DNA of 64,000 bases from Branchiibius hedensis (GTDB lineage Bacteria > Actinomycetota > Actinomycetes > Actinomycetales > Dermatophilaceae). Below the pieces are notes generated by a model. That model worked only from the letters and a program-made list of their open reading frames with translations. It was not told the origin of the DNA and made no database searches. Both the position numbers and the translations under genes were made by a program. Shown here piece by piece: positions 34,976-44,140 of the stretch (position 1 is its first letter; each line of letters starts with the position of its first letter). The stretch is from positions 310,001 to 374,000 of the forward strand of contig NZ_UESZ01000001.1 of NCBI RefSeq assembly GCF_900108585.1. The letters run 5' to 3'.

Positions 34976-36483
34976 CCCAGTGGCTCTCGCTCGGCGCGGT
35001 GGTGGCCGTCTGCGTGCTGACCCTCGCCGTCGGCTCCTGGGGTCTGCGGTGGTCACGCCCCACCAGCGACTTTTACGTCGCGGGACGCACGGTGCGACCC
35101 TGGCGCAACGCCAGCGCCATTTGCGGTGAATACCTCTCCGCCGCATCGTTTCTCGGGGTCGCAGCGCTGGTCTACGAACGCGGGGTCGACCTGTTGTGGC
35201 TGCCAGTCGGCTACACCGTCGGGTACGTCGTGCTCCTGGTTCTCGTGGCCGCTCCGTTGCGCCGGTCCGGCGCTTACACGCTGGCCGACTTCGCCCAGAT
35301 GCGCCTCGACTCGCAGTTCGTGCGGCGGCTGGCAGCCGTGCTCGTGGTCGCGATCGGCTGGCTCTACCTGCTGCCCCAGTTCCAGGGGGCTGGCTTGGCG
35401 CTGACCCACCTGACCGGCTGGCCCACCTGGGTCGGCGGGTTGGTCGTGGCGGTCGTCGTGCTCGCCAACGTGGCCTCCGGCGGGATGCGCTCCATCACCG
35501 CCGTGCAGGCGATGCAGTACTGGCTGAAGCTCACCGCGATCAGCGTCCCGGTGTGCATCCTGCTGGCTTACTGGTGGTTGCAGGGCCGACCGGGCATGAC
35601 GCCGCCGGACCCGGGCTGGGCCGGTTCGCTGTGGGGACTGGGCGAGTACGGGCACCCGGTCTACGCCACCTGGAGCACGCTGGTCGCTCTGGCCCTGGGC
35701 GCTATGGGGCTGCCGCACATCCTGGTGCGTTTCTACACCAATCCCGACGGCACCGACGCGCGCCGCACCACGGTCGCCGTGATCGCGCTGCTTGGGGTGT
35801 TCTACCTGTTCCCGCCGCTGTGGGCGGTGCTCGCCCGGGTCTATCTGGACCCCGCACCTTCTGCCGTGAGCACCGATGCCGTCGTGCTGGGTCTGCCGGG
35901 CGCCGCGTTTGCCGGGGTTCCGGCGCACGCATTGACCGCGGTGGTCGCTGGCGGCGCCTTCGCCGCATTCTTGTCCACTGCCTCCGGGCTGGCGATGTCC
36001 GTGACCGGGGCCTTGCACCACGACCTGTGGGAGGCGCGTGGGAGCACGGGTTCCCAGCCCTTACGCGGTTTCCGGTTGGCAGCACTCGCAGCGCTGGGCG
36101 CGCCGTACCTGCTCTCGTTGCTGTTGCCGTCGGTGGGTCTGGCGACCACCGTGACCCTGGCGTTCGCGGTGGCCGCCGCGACGTTCGCACCGCTGCTGGT
36201 CCTCGGCATCTGGTGGCGTGGCCTGAGTCGGACGGGGGCAGTGGCGGGCCTGCTCACCGGCGGGATCACGGCCACGACGGCGGTCGTGATCACGATGTTC
36301 CAGCGCGACCTGTCCGGATGGCCGGGCGCGTTGCTCAGCCAACCCGCCGCGTGGTGCACCCCGTTGACCTTCGCGGTGATGGTCATCGTCTCGCTCGCAA
36401 CTCCCGGAAGCGTCCCCGCGCGGACGGTGGGGGTGCTGATGCGGCTGCACACGCCGGAACAGGTCGGGGTCAGCGCGCGCTGA
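34972..36483 (+). CDS. Sodium/solute symporter (SSS family, acetate/pyruvate type)
   Basis: A 503-residue transporter with about 13 membrane helices. Family marks are DFYVAGRTVRPWRNASAICG and EYLSAASFLGVAAL near the N-terminus, then SGGMRSITAVQAMQYWLK and GLPHILVRFYTNPD. These match ActP-like carriers of acetate or other short monocarboxylates. GTG start within the preceding gene. It differs clearly from the second symporter at 37017, so the operon encodes two non-identical carriers. Confidence 0.9.
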   Translation: MTQWLSLGAVVAVCVLTLAVGSWGLRWSRPTSDFYVAGRTVRPWRNASAICGEYLSAASFLGVAALVYERGVDLLWLPVGYTVGYVVLLVLVAAPLRRSGAYTLADFAQMRLDSQFVRRLAAVLVVAIGWLYLLPQFQGAGLALTHLTGWPTWVGGLVVAVVVLANVASGGMRSITAVQAMQYWLKLTAISVPVCILLAYWWLQGRPGMTPPDPGWAGSLWGLGEYGHPVYATWSTLVALALGAMGLPHILVRFYTNPDGTDARRTTVAVIALLGVFYLFPPLWAVLARVYLDPAPSAVSTDAVVLGLPGAAFAGVPAHALTAVVAGGAFAAFLSTASGLAMSVTGALHHDLWEARGSTGSQPLRGFRLAALAALGAPYLLSLLLPSVGLATTVTLAFAVAAATFAPLLVLGIWWRGLSRTGAVAGLLTGGITATTAVVITMFQRDLSGWPGALLSQPAAWCTPLTFAVMVIVSLATPGSVPARTVGVLMRLHTPEQVGVSAR

Positions 36484-36587
36484 CCGTTCGTCGCGGGCGG
36501 CCTACCGCTCGTCGCGCGACCTATCGCCGTACGCCGATCCGAACCGATCGCCTGGCGCACCACTCCCGCGCGATCACCCAAGGCGCT

Positions 36588-36603
36588 TGTGATCTGAGTC
36601 ACT
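36588..36603. promoter_or_regulatory. Crp/GlxR-like binding site upstream of the DUF485-actP pair
   Basis: TGTGA-TCTGAG-TCACT, matching nine of ten conserved bases of TGTGA-N6-TCACA. It lies in the 192-base gap (36484-36675) between the two symporter genes and 73 bases before the DUF485 start. GlxR/Crp regulators of actinobacteria recognise this consensus and control acetate and TCA genes. The rest of the gap shows no other clear element. Confidence 0.55.
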
Positions 36604-36675
36604 CTTGGCCGGATCGATCCCGCCGGTGGTCGACGCAGAACACCTCGACCCCAGAACGCAAGGAAGGTGGCGCCC

Positions 36676-37020
36676 GTGGCCAACGACGTCCAAGAGGAAC
36701 CGACCCTGGCGGAGGAGGTGCAGCGCAGCGACGAATTCGTCGAGATGCGAAGGAAATTCCGCGGTTTCGTCTTCCCGATGACGATCGCCGGACTGTCCTG
36801 GTACTTCCTGTACGTGTTGTGTGCGGTGTTCGCGCACGACTTCATGTCCAAGAAGGTGATCGGCAACATCAACATCGGGTTGATCTTCGGTCTGCTGCAG
36901 TTCGTGTCGACCTTCGCCATCACGATGCTCTACGTGCGCTGGGCCGACAAGGAATTCGACCCGCGCGCCGAGGCGATCGCCACCAAGATGAAGGCGCGGA
37001 TGGCGGAGGACGGCGAATGA
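36676..37020 (+). CDS. DUF485 membrane protein
   Basis: A 114-residue protein with two membrane helices and the DUF485 signature FRGFVFPMTIAGLSWYFLYV, then FAHDFMSKKVIGNINIG. DUF485 proteins (YjcH) accompany ActP-type acetate permeases. Start: GTG 36676, eight bases after AGGAAGG; an upstream GTG at 36667 lies in the ribosome-binding site itself. Overlaps the actP start as ATGA. Confidence 0.92.
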   Translation: MANDVQEEPTLAEEVQRSDEFVEMRRKFRGFVFPMTIAGLSWYFLYVLCAVFAHDFMSKKVIGNINIGLIFGLLQFVSTFAITMLYVRWADKEFDPRAEAIATKMKARMAEDGE

Positions 37021-38645
37021 ACACACTCAGCGTCCAGACGGCCGCAACGGTCGGCAGCCCGGCCTTGAACATCGGGATCTTCCTTCTGTTCGTGGCTTTC
37101 ACCCTCTACATCGTGCTGAGGGTCTCGCGCACCAACCGCTCCGCGACCGACTTCTACGCCGGCGGTCGGGCCTTCTCCGGACGGCAGAACGGCATCGCGA
37201 TCGCCGGTGACTACCTGTCCGCGGCCTCCTTCCTGGGCATCGCCGGAGCGATCGCGCTGACCGGCTACGACGGCTTCCTCTACTCGATCGGCTTCCTGGT
37301 CGCATGGTTGATCGCGCTGCTGCTGGTGGCCGAACTGCTGCGCAACGTCGGCAAATACACGATGGCCGACGTCTTGTCCTTCCGGCTCAAGCAGCGCCCG
37401 GTCCGGATGGCGGCGGCGATCTCGACGCTGGCCGTGTCGTTCTTCTACCTGCTGGCCCAGATGGCCGGTGCTGGTGGACTCGTCGCGCTGCTGCTGGGCA
37501 TCGACGGTGCCGTCGGCCAGCGGATCGTGGTCATCGCGGTGGGCGTGCTGATGATCGTCTACGTACTGGTCGGCGGGATGAAGGGCACCACCTGGGTGCA
37601 GATGATCAAAGCGACCCTGCTGATCATCGGTGTCTTCGTGATGAGTGTCTGGACCCTCGGCAAGTTCGGGCTGAACCTGTCCAGCCTGCTGGGCGGTGCC
37701 GCGGACGCCGGTGGGGACAAACTGCTCAATCCGGGTGCGAAATACGGCAAGGACACCACCACCAAGATCGACTTCATCTCGTTGTCCCTGGCTTTGGTGC
37801 TCGGAACGGCCGGTCTGCCGCACGTGCTGATGCGCTTCTACACCGTGCCGTCGGCCAAGGAGGCCCGTCGTTCGGGTGTCTGGGCGATCTGGCTGATCGG
37901 CATCTTCTACCTGCTCACCCTGGTGATCGGGTACGGTGCTGCAGCCCTCGTTGGGTCGGAGAAGATCAATGCCGCTCCCGGGAAAGCGAATTCGGCTGCT
38001 CCGCTGTTGGCGTTCGAACTGGGCGGCACCGTGTTGCTGGGCATCATCGCCGGTATCGCGTTCGCCACGATCCTTGCGGTGGTCGCGGGTCTGACGATCA
38101 CCGCCAGCGCCTCGCTGTCGCACGATGTCTACAACTCGGTGATCAAGAAGGGCACAGCGACGCCGGAGGAAGAGGTCAAGGTGGCACGCTTGTCGGCGCT
38201 GGCCCTCGGTGCGGTGGCCATCATCGGCGGCATCTTCGCGATCGGTCAGAACGTCGCCTTCCTGGTGGCGCTGGCCTTCGCGGTGGCGGCCAGCGCGAAC
38301 CTCCCGACGATCCTGTACTCGCTCTTCTGGAAGCGGTTCAACACCCGTGGCGCGGTGTGGAGCATCTACGGCGGTCTGATCTCGGCGGTGACGCTGATCA
38401 TCTTCTCGCCGGTCGTGTCCGGTAAGCCGGTGGTCGCAGCGACCGGCAAGAGCGAGTCGATGCTGCAGGGTGTGGACTTCCACTGGTTCCCGCTGGACAA
38501 CCCGGGCATCATCTCGATCCCGATCGGCTTCTTCCTCGGCTGGCTCGGCACCGTGACCAGCAAGGAGCACAACGAGGCGAAATGGGCTGAGCTGGAGGTG
38601 CGTTCGCTCACCGGCGTCGGCGCCGAAGGAGCCGTCGACCACTAA
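37017..38645 (+). CDS. actP: Cation/acetate symporter, ActP family
   Basis: A 542-residue sodium/solute symporter. Motifs: DFYAGGRAFSGRQNGIAIAG, GDYLSAASFLGIAGAI, VGGMKGTTWVQMIKATLL and GLPHVLMRFYTVPSAKEARR, all typical of acetate permease. The insertion AGGDKLLNPGAKYGKD is the usual extracellular loop. The frame is open far upstream (to 35196), but that part is a shadow of the first symporter; ATG 37017 overlapping the DUF485 stop is the true start. The stop overlaps the convergent WYL gene. Confidence 0.92.
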   Translation: MNTLSVQTAATVGSPALNIGIFLLFVAFTLYIVLRVSRTNRSATDFYAGGRAFSGRQNGIAIAGDYLSAASFLGIAGAIALTGYDGFLYSIGFLVAWLIALLLVAELLRNVGKYTMADVLSFRLKQRPVRMAAAISTLAVSFFYLLAQMAGAGGLVALLLGIDGAVGQRIVVIAVGVLMIVYVLVGGMKGTTWVQMIKATLLIIGVFVMSVWTLGKFGLNLSSLLGGAADAGGDKLLNPGAKYGKDTTTKIDFISLSLALVLGTAGLPHVLMRFYTVPSAKEARRSGVWAIWLIGIFYLLTLVIGYGAAALVGSEKINAAPGKANSAAPLLAFELGGTVLLGIIAGIAFATILAVVAGLTITASASLSHDVYNSVIKKGTATPEEEVKVARLSALALGAVAIIGGIFAIGQNVAFLVALAFAVAASANLPTILYSLFWKRFNTRGAVWSIYGGLISAVTLIIFSPVVSGKPVVAATGKSESMLQGVDFHWFPLDNPGIISIPIGFFLGWLGTVTSKEHNEAKWAELEVRSLTGVGAEGAVDH

Positions 38646-39322
38646 CGAATCTGCACGCCTTCGTCCCGCAAGACCGTGGGGAGGTCACGTCGCGCCACCG
38701 GCTCATCGCTGCCGGTGGCGCGACGAATGCGGTCGGTGCGGAAGGCACGAAAGCCGTCTCGGGTGCGGCACCATGCAATCAAGTACCAGTGGTCCTGGCC
38801 GCGAAGCATCCCGACCGGCTCGACGACGCGCTCGCTGGTCGCGCCGTCGCCCGCCACGTAGTCAAGGGCCAGGGCCGTCGAGGCGGTCACTGCCGACTCG
38901 ATTGCCTGCAGGACGTCGTGCGCGACCGGTTCCTTCGCGACCACGGCCACCTGTGAATCCCACTGACCCACATGACTCTTCGCGGCGGCTCCTAAGCCTG
39001 CCCGGACCTTGCGGAGTGCGGAGGCGGCGGCGGACCCGTAGGGCATCCGGCCGGTCTCGGTGAGCGCGAGCATCACTGCGACGGCCTCACTTTCGGTCAG
39101 GTTGAGCGGCGGCAGGCTGTGTTGCACATCGATCGTCCAACCCCCGCCCCGGCCCTCCTCGAAGCGCACCGGCACACCACCGGCCATCAGGGTCTGCAGG
39201 TCCCGCTGGATCGTTCGGTCGCTGACCTGGTGCTCGGCGGCCAGCGCGGCGACCGTCACCAGTCGGGGGCTGGCCGCCCGCAAGCGCTCGGTGAGTGCGA
39301 ACAGCCGATCGAGCCGCGTCAT
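38642..39322 (-). CDS. WYL-domain transcriptional regulator (YafY-like)
   Basis: A 226-residue regulator: N-terminal DeoR-like HTH (MTRLDRLFALTERLRA, then RLVTVAALAAEHQVSDRTIQ and RDLQTLMAGG) and C-terminal WYL domain (GQDHWYLIAWCRTRDGFRAF). WYL domains sense nucleic-acid-like or small ligands. Start: ATG 39322; the frame is open to 39517 across the hydrolase gene. It follows the esterase gene by four bases, so it is probably in its operon. Confidence 0.9.
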   Translation of the reverse strand: MTRLDRLFALTERLRAASPRLVTVAALAAEHQVSDRTIQRDLQTLMAGGVPVRFEEGRGGGWTIDVQHSLPPLNLTESEAVAVMLALTETGRMPYGSAAASALRKVRAGLGAAAKSHVGQWDSQVAVVAKEPVAHDVLQAIESAVTASTALALDYVAGDGATSERVVEPVGMLRGQDHWYLIAWCRTRDGFRAFRTDRIRRATGSDEPVARRDLPTVLRDEGVQIR

Positions 39323-39326
39323 GGCA

Positions 39327-40223
39327 TCAGTGTGCTGCCTCGATGCGCTCGGTGAGCCACTCGCGATACAGCGCTTCGGTCTCGTAGCGCACCGGCAGGT
39401 CAGCCAAGGTGAAGGCATGCCCCGCTCCGGCGACGATTTCCAGCCGGACCGCAGCCACCTGCCGCCACCGGTCGGCCATCCAGAGGGTGTCGTCCAAGAG
39501 CGTGTCGCGGGTGCCAACGGTGAAGAGGGCCGGCGGCATCCCGGTCAGGTCGCCGAACAGCGGTGAGAACTGCGGCTCGCGCCACCGCTCTCGCGGGGTA
39601 TCGGCCAGCAACATGCTCACGGGGGTGTCCAATCGGGAGCCGGCACTCGGCGTACCGGCAAGGTCGTAGACGCCAAAGGTGAGCAGCGCACCGAGCCAGG
39701 ATGCTGGACGCCGTTGCAGGACAAGCGCAGCCAGGTGAGCGCCAGCCGAGTCGCCGCCGATCAAGCGCGGACCCCGCGTCGCGTCCGCGACCGCAACGCA
39801 GTCGTCCAGACACGCCGGGAACGGGTGCTCGGGCGGCTGACGGTAACCGACTGAGATCGCGCGCAGCCCGGTGTGCTCGGCAATCGCCCGCAAGCGGCTG
39901 TCGGTCGTGCGGTGCGAACCCAGGCACCACCCGCCGCCGTGCAGGTAGAGGTAGGTGCCGCGGGTGGGACGGGTCAGCGGCTCGATGATCCGGACGGGTA
40001 CGCCGTCCACCACCTCATCGCGCCCGTCCGGGTCGAGCGTCGGATCGCCGATCGAACTGCTGGCCCGGTATTGCGGCCAGGTCAGGCCGTCGGGCAGGTG
40101 GTACAGATTCCCGGTGGAAGAGGTCCACTGCGCGGCGTGCTCGGCGCTGAGTGCGGCACTGTTGTGACCGAACGTGGCCAGGGCGGACTCGGCAGGCGTC
40201 AGGATGCTGGTTGTGGTGTCCAT
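39327..40223 (-). CDS. Alpha/beta hydrolase, HSL-family esterase
   Basis: A 298-residue esterase of the hormone-sensitive-lipase group. The oxyanion hole motif is LYLHGGGWCLGSHR, the nucleophile Ser is in IGGDSAGAHLA, Asp is in VGTRDTLLDD and His is in AGAGHAFTL. It acts on short-chain esters in relatives; the natural substrate is unknown. Starts at ATG 40223, with the WYL regulator directly downstream. Confidence 0.9.
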   Translation of the reverse strand: MDTTTSILTPAESALATFGHNSAALSAEHAAQWTSSTGNLYHLPDGLTWPQYRASSSIGDPTLDPDGRDEVVDGVPVRIIEPLTRPTRGTYLYLHGGGWCLGSHRTTDSRLRAIAEHTGLRAISVGYRQPPEHPFPACLDDCVAVADATRGPRLIGGDSAGAHLAALVLQRRPASWLGALLTFGVYDLAGTPSAGSRLDTPVSMLLADTPRERWREPQFSPLFGDLTGMPPALFTVGTRDTLLDDTLWMADRWRQVAAVRLEIVAGAGHAFTLADLPVRYETEALYREWLTERIEAAH

Positions 40224-40280
40224 GGCCCCAGCGTGCGCTGGCCCGGCGACAACGTGCTGTCACCGTTTCCGGGTCACAGG

Positions 40281-41000
40281 TCAGATAGCCAGACCGATCG
40301 CGTGACCGATGCCGTAGGTGATGGCCATGGCCAGCGCACCACCGATCACATTGCGCAGCACCGCCGGGCGCACCGGAGCGTCGCCCAGGCGCGCGGACAC
40401 CGAACCGGTGATCACGAGTGCGATCAGCACGGCGATGAAGGTGATCGGTACCCGCCAGGTCGGACCGGGCAGCAGGATCGCTGCCAGGGGCAGGGCGGCG
40501 CCGACCGTGAAGGCGAGGAACGAGGCGAACGCCGCCTCCCAGGGGTTGGTCAACTCGTTCGGGTCGATGTTGAGTTCGGCGTCGGCGTGCGCGGCCAGGG
40601 CGTCGTGCTCGGTGAGTTGATGAGCGACCTGCTCGGCGAGGTCCCGATCCAGGCCCTTGGCCTGGTAGATCTGGGTGAGCTCCTCGAGCTCCTCCTGCGG
40701 CATATCCCGGAGCTCGGCCGTCTCCTTGGCAATCAATGCCTTCTCGGTGTCCCGCTGGGTGCTCACCGAAACGTACTCTCCGGCGGCCATACTCAGCGCA
40801 CCGGCGACCAGACCGGCGACACCTGCAACGGCGATATCCGAACGCTGCGAGCTTGCGCCCGCCACACCGACCACGATGCCCGCGACGCTGACAATGCCGT
40901 CGTTGGCGCCGAGGACGCCGGCTCGCAACCAGTTCAGCTTCGAGGCGACACCCTCATGATGGGCTTCCCCTTCGTGCGGGGTCACAGTCTGCTCGGTCAC
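40281..41000 (-). CDS. VIT1/CCC1-family iron/manganese transporter
   Basis: A 239-residue protein with five membrane helices, HHEG near the N-terminus and the family start LRAGVLGANDGIVSVAGIVV. The following AGALSMAAGEYVSVSTQRD is the conserved metal-path region. A cytoplasmic charged domain (about 85-150, rich in Glu) corresponds to the metal-binding domain of VIT1. Likely exports or stores Fe2+/Mn2+. GTG start at 41000 without an obvious ribosome-binding site. Confidence 0.9.
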   Translation of the reverse strand: MTEQTVTPHEGEAHHEGVASKLNWLRAGVLGANDGIVSVAGIVVGVAGASSQRSDIAVAGVAGLVAGALSMAAGEYVSVSTQRDTEKALIAKETAELRDMPQEELEELTQIYQAKGLDRDLAEQVAHQLTEHDALAAHADAELNIDPNELTNPWEAAFASFLAFTVGAALPLAAILLPGPTWRVPITFIAVLIALVITGSVSARLGDAPVRPAVLRNVIGGALAMAITYGIGHAIGLAI

Positions 41001-41049
41001 AACGTCAACTGTGCCCGAACGGCACGGCGACTGCTAGGAAGGTGAGGCT

Positions 41050-42159
41050 CTACAACTCCGAGATCGAACCGTGCTGGAAGAGGTCCCCCTCGTCGGGGGT
41101 GCCGGTCGCCGCAGGGTCGACGGCAACGGCCTCGACCTCGTGTTCGGTCAGGCTGCCGTCGAAGATGCCTTCCGCGAAATGGCAGGCCACCCGGTGGGTT
41201 TCAGGGATACCGTCGATGGAGACCGACCGCAACTGTGGGCGCTCGGTGTCGCAACGGGTCGCCTGTTTCCACGGGCACCGGGTGTGGAAGCGGCAGCCAC
41301 TGGGTGGATTGGCGGGGCTGGGCAGGTCACCGGTCAGCAGCAACCGTTCGCGGGTGTCCTCCGCGGTCGGATCGGGCACGGGTACGGCGGACATAAGGGC
41401 CCGCGTGTACGGATGCAGGGGCGCTGCGTAGAGGTCGTCAGCGTGCGCCTCCTCGACCAATGCCCCCAGGTACATCACACCGACCCGGTCGCTGATGTGC
41501 CGCACGACCGCCAGGTCATGGGAGATGACCAGGTAGGTCAGGCCGAATTGCTCTTGCAGATCCTCCAGCAGGTTGATCACCTGCGCCTGCACCGAGACGT
41601 CCAGGGCACTGACCGGTTCGTCGGCGACGATCAACTTCGGATCCACCGACAATGCCCGGGCGATACCGACCCGCTGTCGCTGGCCGCCGGAGAACTCGTG
41701 CGGATACTTCGACAACGCCTGGGGCGGCAGACCAACTGCCGCCAGCAACTCACGGAGCCGGGTGTTGGCGGCCTTCTTGTCCTTGGCCAGGCCATGGGCC
41801 GCCATCCCTTCCAGGAGAAGGGATTCGACGGTCTGACGCGGATCGAGGCTGGACAGCGGGTCCTGGAAGACCATCTGCATGTCCTTGCGCTTGCGGCGCA
41901 GCGACTCCTTGGACAGGGTCGCCAGGTCGTCCCCGTCGATCGTGACACTGCCCCCGGTCGGCTCGTCCAACCACAGCAGAGCTCGACCGAATGTTGATTT
42001 GCCGCAACCGGATTCACCGACCAGGCCGTAGGTCTCGCCCTCCTCGATCTGCAGGTCCATCCCGTCGACGGCGTAGACGTAACCAACCGTCTTGTCGAAG
42101 ATCACCCCGCCCTTGATCGGGAAGTGGACCGCGACGTCCTTGGCGTCCACCAGTTTCAC
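41050..42159 (-). CDS. dppF: Oligopeptide/dipeptide ABC transporter ATP-binding protein (DppF/OppF)
   Basis: A 369-residue ATPase, the second of two for this importer. Walker A is GESGCGKSTFGRALL, signature FSGGQRQRVGIARAL, Walker B LIVADEPVSALDVS. The C-terminal oligopeptide-transporter extension carries the Cys pattern GCRFHTRCPWKQATRC and a fourth Cys in VACHF, which in relatives forms a 4Fe-4S or metal site. The tail beyond 335 is acidic and unconserved. GTG start overlaps the dppD stop by four bases. Last gene of the five-gene operon. Confidence 0.92.
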   Translation of the reverse strand: MKLVDAKDVAVHFPIKGGVIFDKTVGYVYAVDGMDLQIEEGETYGLVGESGCGKSTFGRALLWLDEPTGGSVTIDGDDLATLSKESLRRKRKDMQMVFQDPLSSLDPRQTVESLLLEGMAAHGLAKDKKAANTRLRELLAAVGLPPQALSKYPHEFSGGQRQRVGIARALSVDPKLIVADEPVSALDVSVQAQVINLLEDLQEQFGLTYLVISHDLAVVRHISDRVGVMYLGALVEEAHADDLYAAPLHPYTRALMSAVPVPDPTAEDTRERLLLTGDLPSPANPPSGCRFHTRCPWKQATRCDTERPQLRSVSIDGIPETHRVACHFAEGIFDGSLTEHEVEAVAVDPAATGTPDEGDLFQHGSISEL

Positions 42160-43163
42160 GCGCCTACCTCCTGCTTGGCCGGGACCGGGTTATGGCAGCG
42201 CAGTAACCGGTCGCCGTCATCGGCGAGTTCGGGCATCTTCTGCACACAGGTCTCGATCGGCTGCGAGCAGCGGGGAGCGAAGGCGCAGGCGTGGGTCCAC
42301 GGCAGGTTGTCCGCAACCGAACCCGGCACCGGTGTCAGCCGCTCACCGCGCGGGGCGTCCAGCCGCGGGATCGACGCCAGCAGACCGTTGGTGTAGGGGT
42401 GCCGCGGACTCTCGAACAACTCGTGGCGAGAAGCCCGCTCGACGATCTTGCCGCCGTACAGCACATTGACCTCGTCGCACAGTCCGGCCACCACGCCCAG
42501 GTCGTGGGTGATCATGATCAGCGCGGTATCGGAGCCGGTGACCAGTTCTTTGAGCAGCGCCAGGATCTGCGCCTGGATGGTGACGTCCAGTGCCGTCGTG
42601 GGTTCGTCGGCGATCAGCAGTCGCGGCTCACACGCCAACGCCATGGCGATCAGCGCACGTTGGCGCATCCCGCCGGACAGTTGGTGCGGATACTCCTTCA
42701 ACCGGCGGTCCGGATCCGGAATCCCCACGCGCTCGAGCAGATCGCGGGCCAGGGGAGTCGCCGCCTTCTTGGACAGACCACGGTGCCGGGTCATCACCTC
42801 GGTGACCTGGGTGCCGATGGGTACCACCGGGTTCAGCGAGGACAACGGGTCCTGGAAGATCATCGCCAGGTCGCGACCACGCCGATCACGCATGGCGCGC
42901 GACGACAGCGACAGCAGGTCGGTGCCGTCGAAGGTGGCGGTCCCGGTGACGGTGTTGCCGCGACCCGGCAGCAGGCCCATGATCGCCAGCGACGTCACCG
43001 ACTTGCCGCAGCCGGACTCACCCACCAGGCCGACGGTCTGCCCTGCCCGCACGTCGAAGTCGACGCCATCGACCGCTCGGAAGGCGCGGTCGCCGCGACC
43101 GAAGGTCACCGTCAGGTCGCGCACACTGAGCAGCGGGCTGTTCATCGTCTGCTCGGTATTCAT
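42156..43163 (-). CDS. dppD: Oligopeptide/dipeptide ABC transporter ATP-binding protein (DppD/OppD)
   Basis: A 335-residue ATPase with Walker A GESGCGKSVTSLAIM, signature LSGGMRQRALIAMAL, Walker B LLIADEPTTALDVT and switch MITHDLGVV. The C-terminal Cys cluster (HACAFAPRCSQPIETC) is present as in DppF. Start: ATG 43163, overlapping the dppC stop as ATGA; ATG 43145 is an alternative. It powers import together with DppF, acting on permeases DppB and DppC. Confidence 0.92.
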   Translation of the reverse strand: MNTEQTMNSPLLSVRDLTVTFGRGDRAFRAVDGVDFDVRAGQTVGLVGESGCGKSVTSLAIMGLLPGRGNTVTGTATFDGTDLLSLSSRAMRDRRGRDLAMIFQDPLSSLNPVVPIGTQVTEVMTRHRGLSKKAATPLARDLLERVGIPDPDRRLKEYPHQLSGGMRQRALIAMALACEPRLLIADEPTTALDVTIQAQILALLKELVTGSDTALIMITHDLGVVAGLCDEVNVLYGGKIVERASRHELFESPRHPYTNGLLASIPRLDAPRGERLTPVPGSVADNLPWTHACAFAPRCSQPIETCVQKMPELADDGDRLLRCHNPVPAKQEVGA

Positions 43164-44140
43164 CGTCTGCTCTTGGGGTCCAGGGCCTCGCGCAGCGACT
43201 CACCAACGAGGGTGAAGCCGAGCGCGACCACGATGATGCAGATCGCCGGGTAGAAGGCCATGTGCGGGTAGGTGTCGATGAATTGCTCTGAGTTGCCGAG
43301 CATCTGGCCCCATTCCGGTGAGGAGTCGTCGGGGTTGCCCAGGCCGAGGAAGGACAGTGCGGCCGCGTCGATGATCGAGGTGGCCACCACCATCGTGGCC
43401 TGCACCAGGACCGGCCCGAGGGAGTTGGGCAGCATGTGCCGGAAGACGATCGATCGTTCCCGTACGCCGAGTGCCCGGGCGGCCAGGACGTGATCACTGC
43501 CGCGTTGGGCCAGCATCGATCCGCGCAGCAATCGCGCGAAGATCGGCACCTGCGCGATACCGATGGCCAGGATCACCGTCCACTGCGAGGCCTGACCGAA
43601 CAGGACAGCAACGGACACTGCCAACAGCAGCGACGGCACCGACAGCATCACGTCGACGATGCGCATCACCACCGAGTCGACCCAGCCGCCGAGGGCACCG
43701 GCGAGGGTGCCCAGGATCAGACCACCGAGCAGACCGGCGATCGTCGCGCCGACACCGACCATCAGCGTCTGCCGGGAACCCCAGATCAACCGGGACAGCA
43801 GGTCGCGGCCCTGGTCATCGCCGCCCAGCGGGAAGCCCGGTTGCGCCGGTGGGATCGGGGTGTTCGGCGTGACCTGACTGATCAGGTACTGCGTCCCCGG
43901 GTTGTGCCGGGCCAGCAGCGGAGCGAAGATCGCCACGAACAGGAAGATCGCCACGATTGCCAGCCCGAAGAGGAACATCGGGTTGCGACGCAGCCGTCGC
44001 CAGGCGGAGGCGAGCAGGCTGACGCCCTCGCTGTCCTTGACCGCCCCGGCCTCGTCGGTGCGCTCCAGCACCGCCGTCGAGCCGGAGCGGGCGAGGTCGT
44101 CGATGCGTTCTTTCTTGCGGCCCATGGGATGAGGCGTCAT
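43160..44140 (-). CDS. dppC: Dipeptide ABC transporter permease DppC
   Basis: A 326-residue inner-membrane subunit. A hydrophilic N-terminal extension (about 50 residues) precedes the OppC-type N-terminal region (RRNPMFLFGLAIVAIFLFVA). The permease core has the coupling loop near AARALGVRERSIVFRHMLPN and the conserved LSFLGLGNPDDSPEWG-like end (here ...DDSSPEWG). Both start and stop overlap neighbouring genes by four bases. Confidence 0.93.
   Translation of the reverse strand: MTPHPMGRKKERIDDLARSGSTAVLERTDEAGAVKDSEGVSLLASAWRRLRRNPMFLFGLAIVAIFLFVAIFAPLLARHNPGTQYLISQVTPNTPIPPAQPGFPLGGDDQGRDLLSRLIWGSRQTLMVGVGATIAGLLGGLILGTLAGALGGWVDSVVMRIVDVMLSVPSLLLAVSVAVLFGQASQWTVILAIGIAQVPIFARLLRGSMLAQRGSDHVLAARALGVRERSIVFRHMLPNSLGPVLVQATMVVATSIIDAAALSFLGLGNPDDSSPEWGQMLGNSEQFIDTYPHMAFYPAICIIVVALGFTLVGESLREALDPKSRR

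Noticed and set aside
35196-38645. A single 1,149-codon open frame covering both symporters
   Set aside because: Its first 600 codons are the out-of-frame shadow of the symporter at 34972 and are Arg/Gly-rich without any family similarity; the real ActP starts at ATG 37017, overlapping the DUF485 stop.
41009-41023. GTGCC-N5-GGCAC as a terminator between the VIT1 gene and dppF
   Set aside because: A five-base stem without a T-run; expected by chance in this composition.
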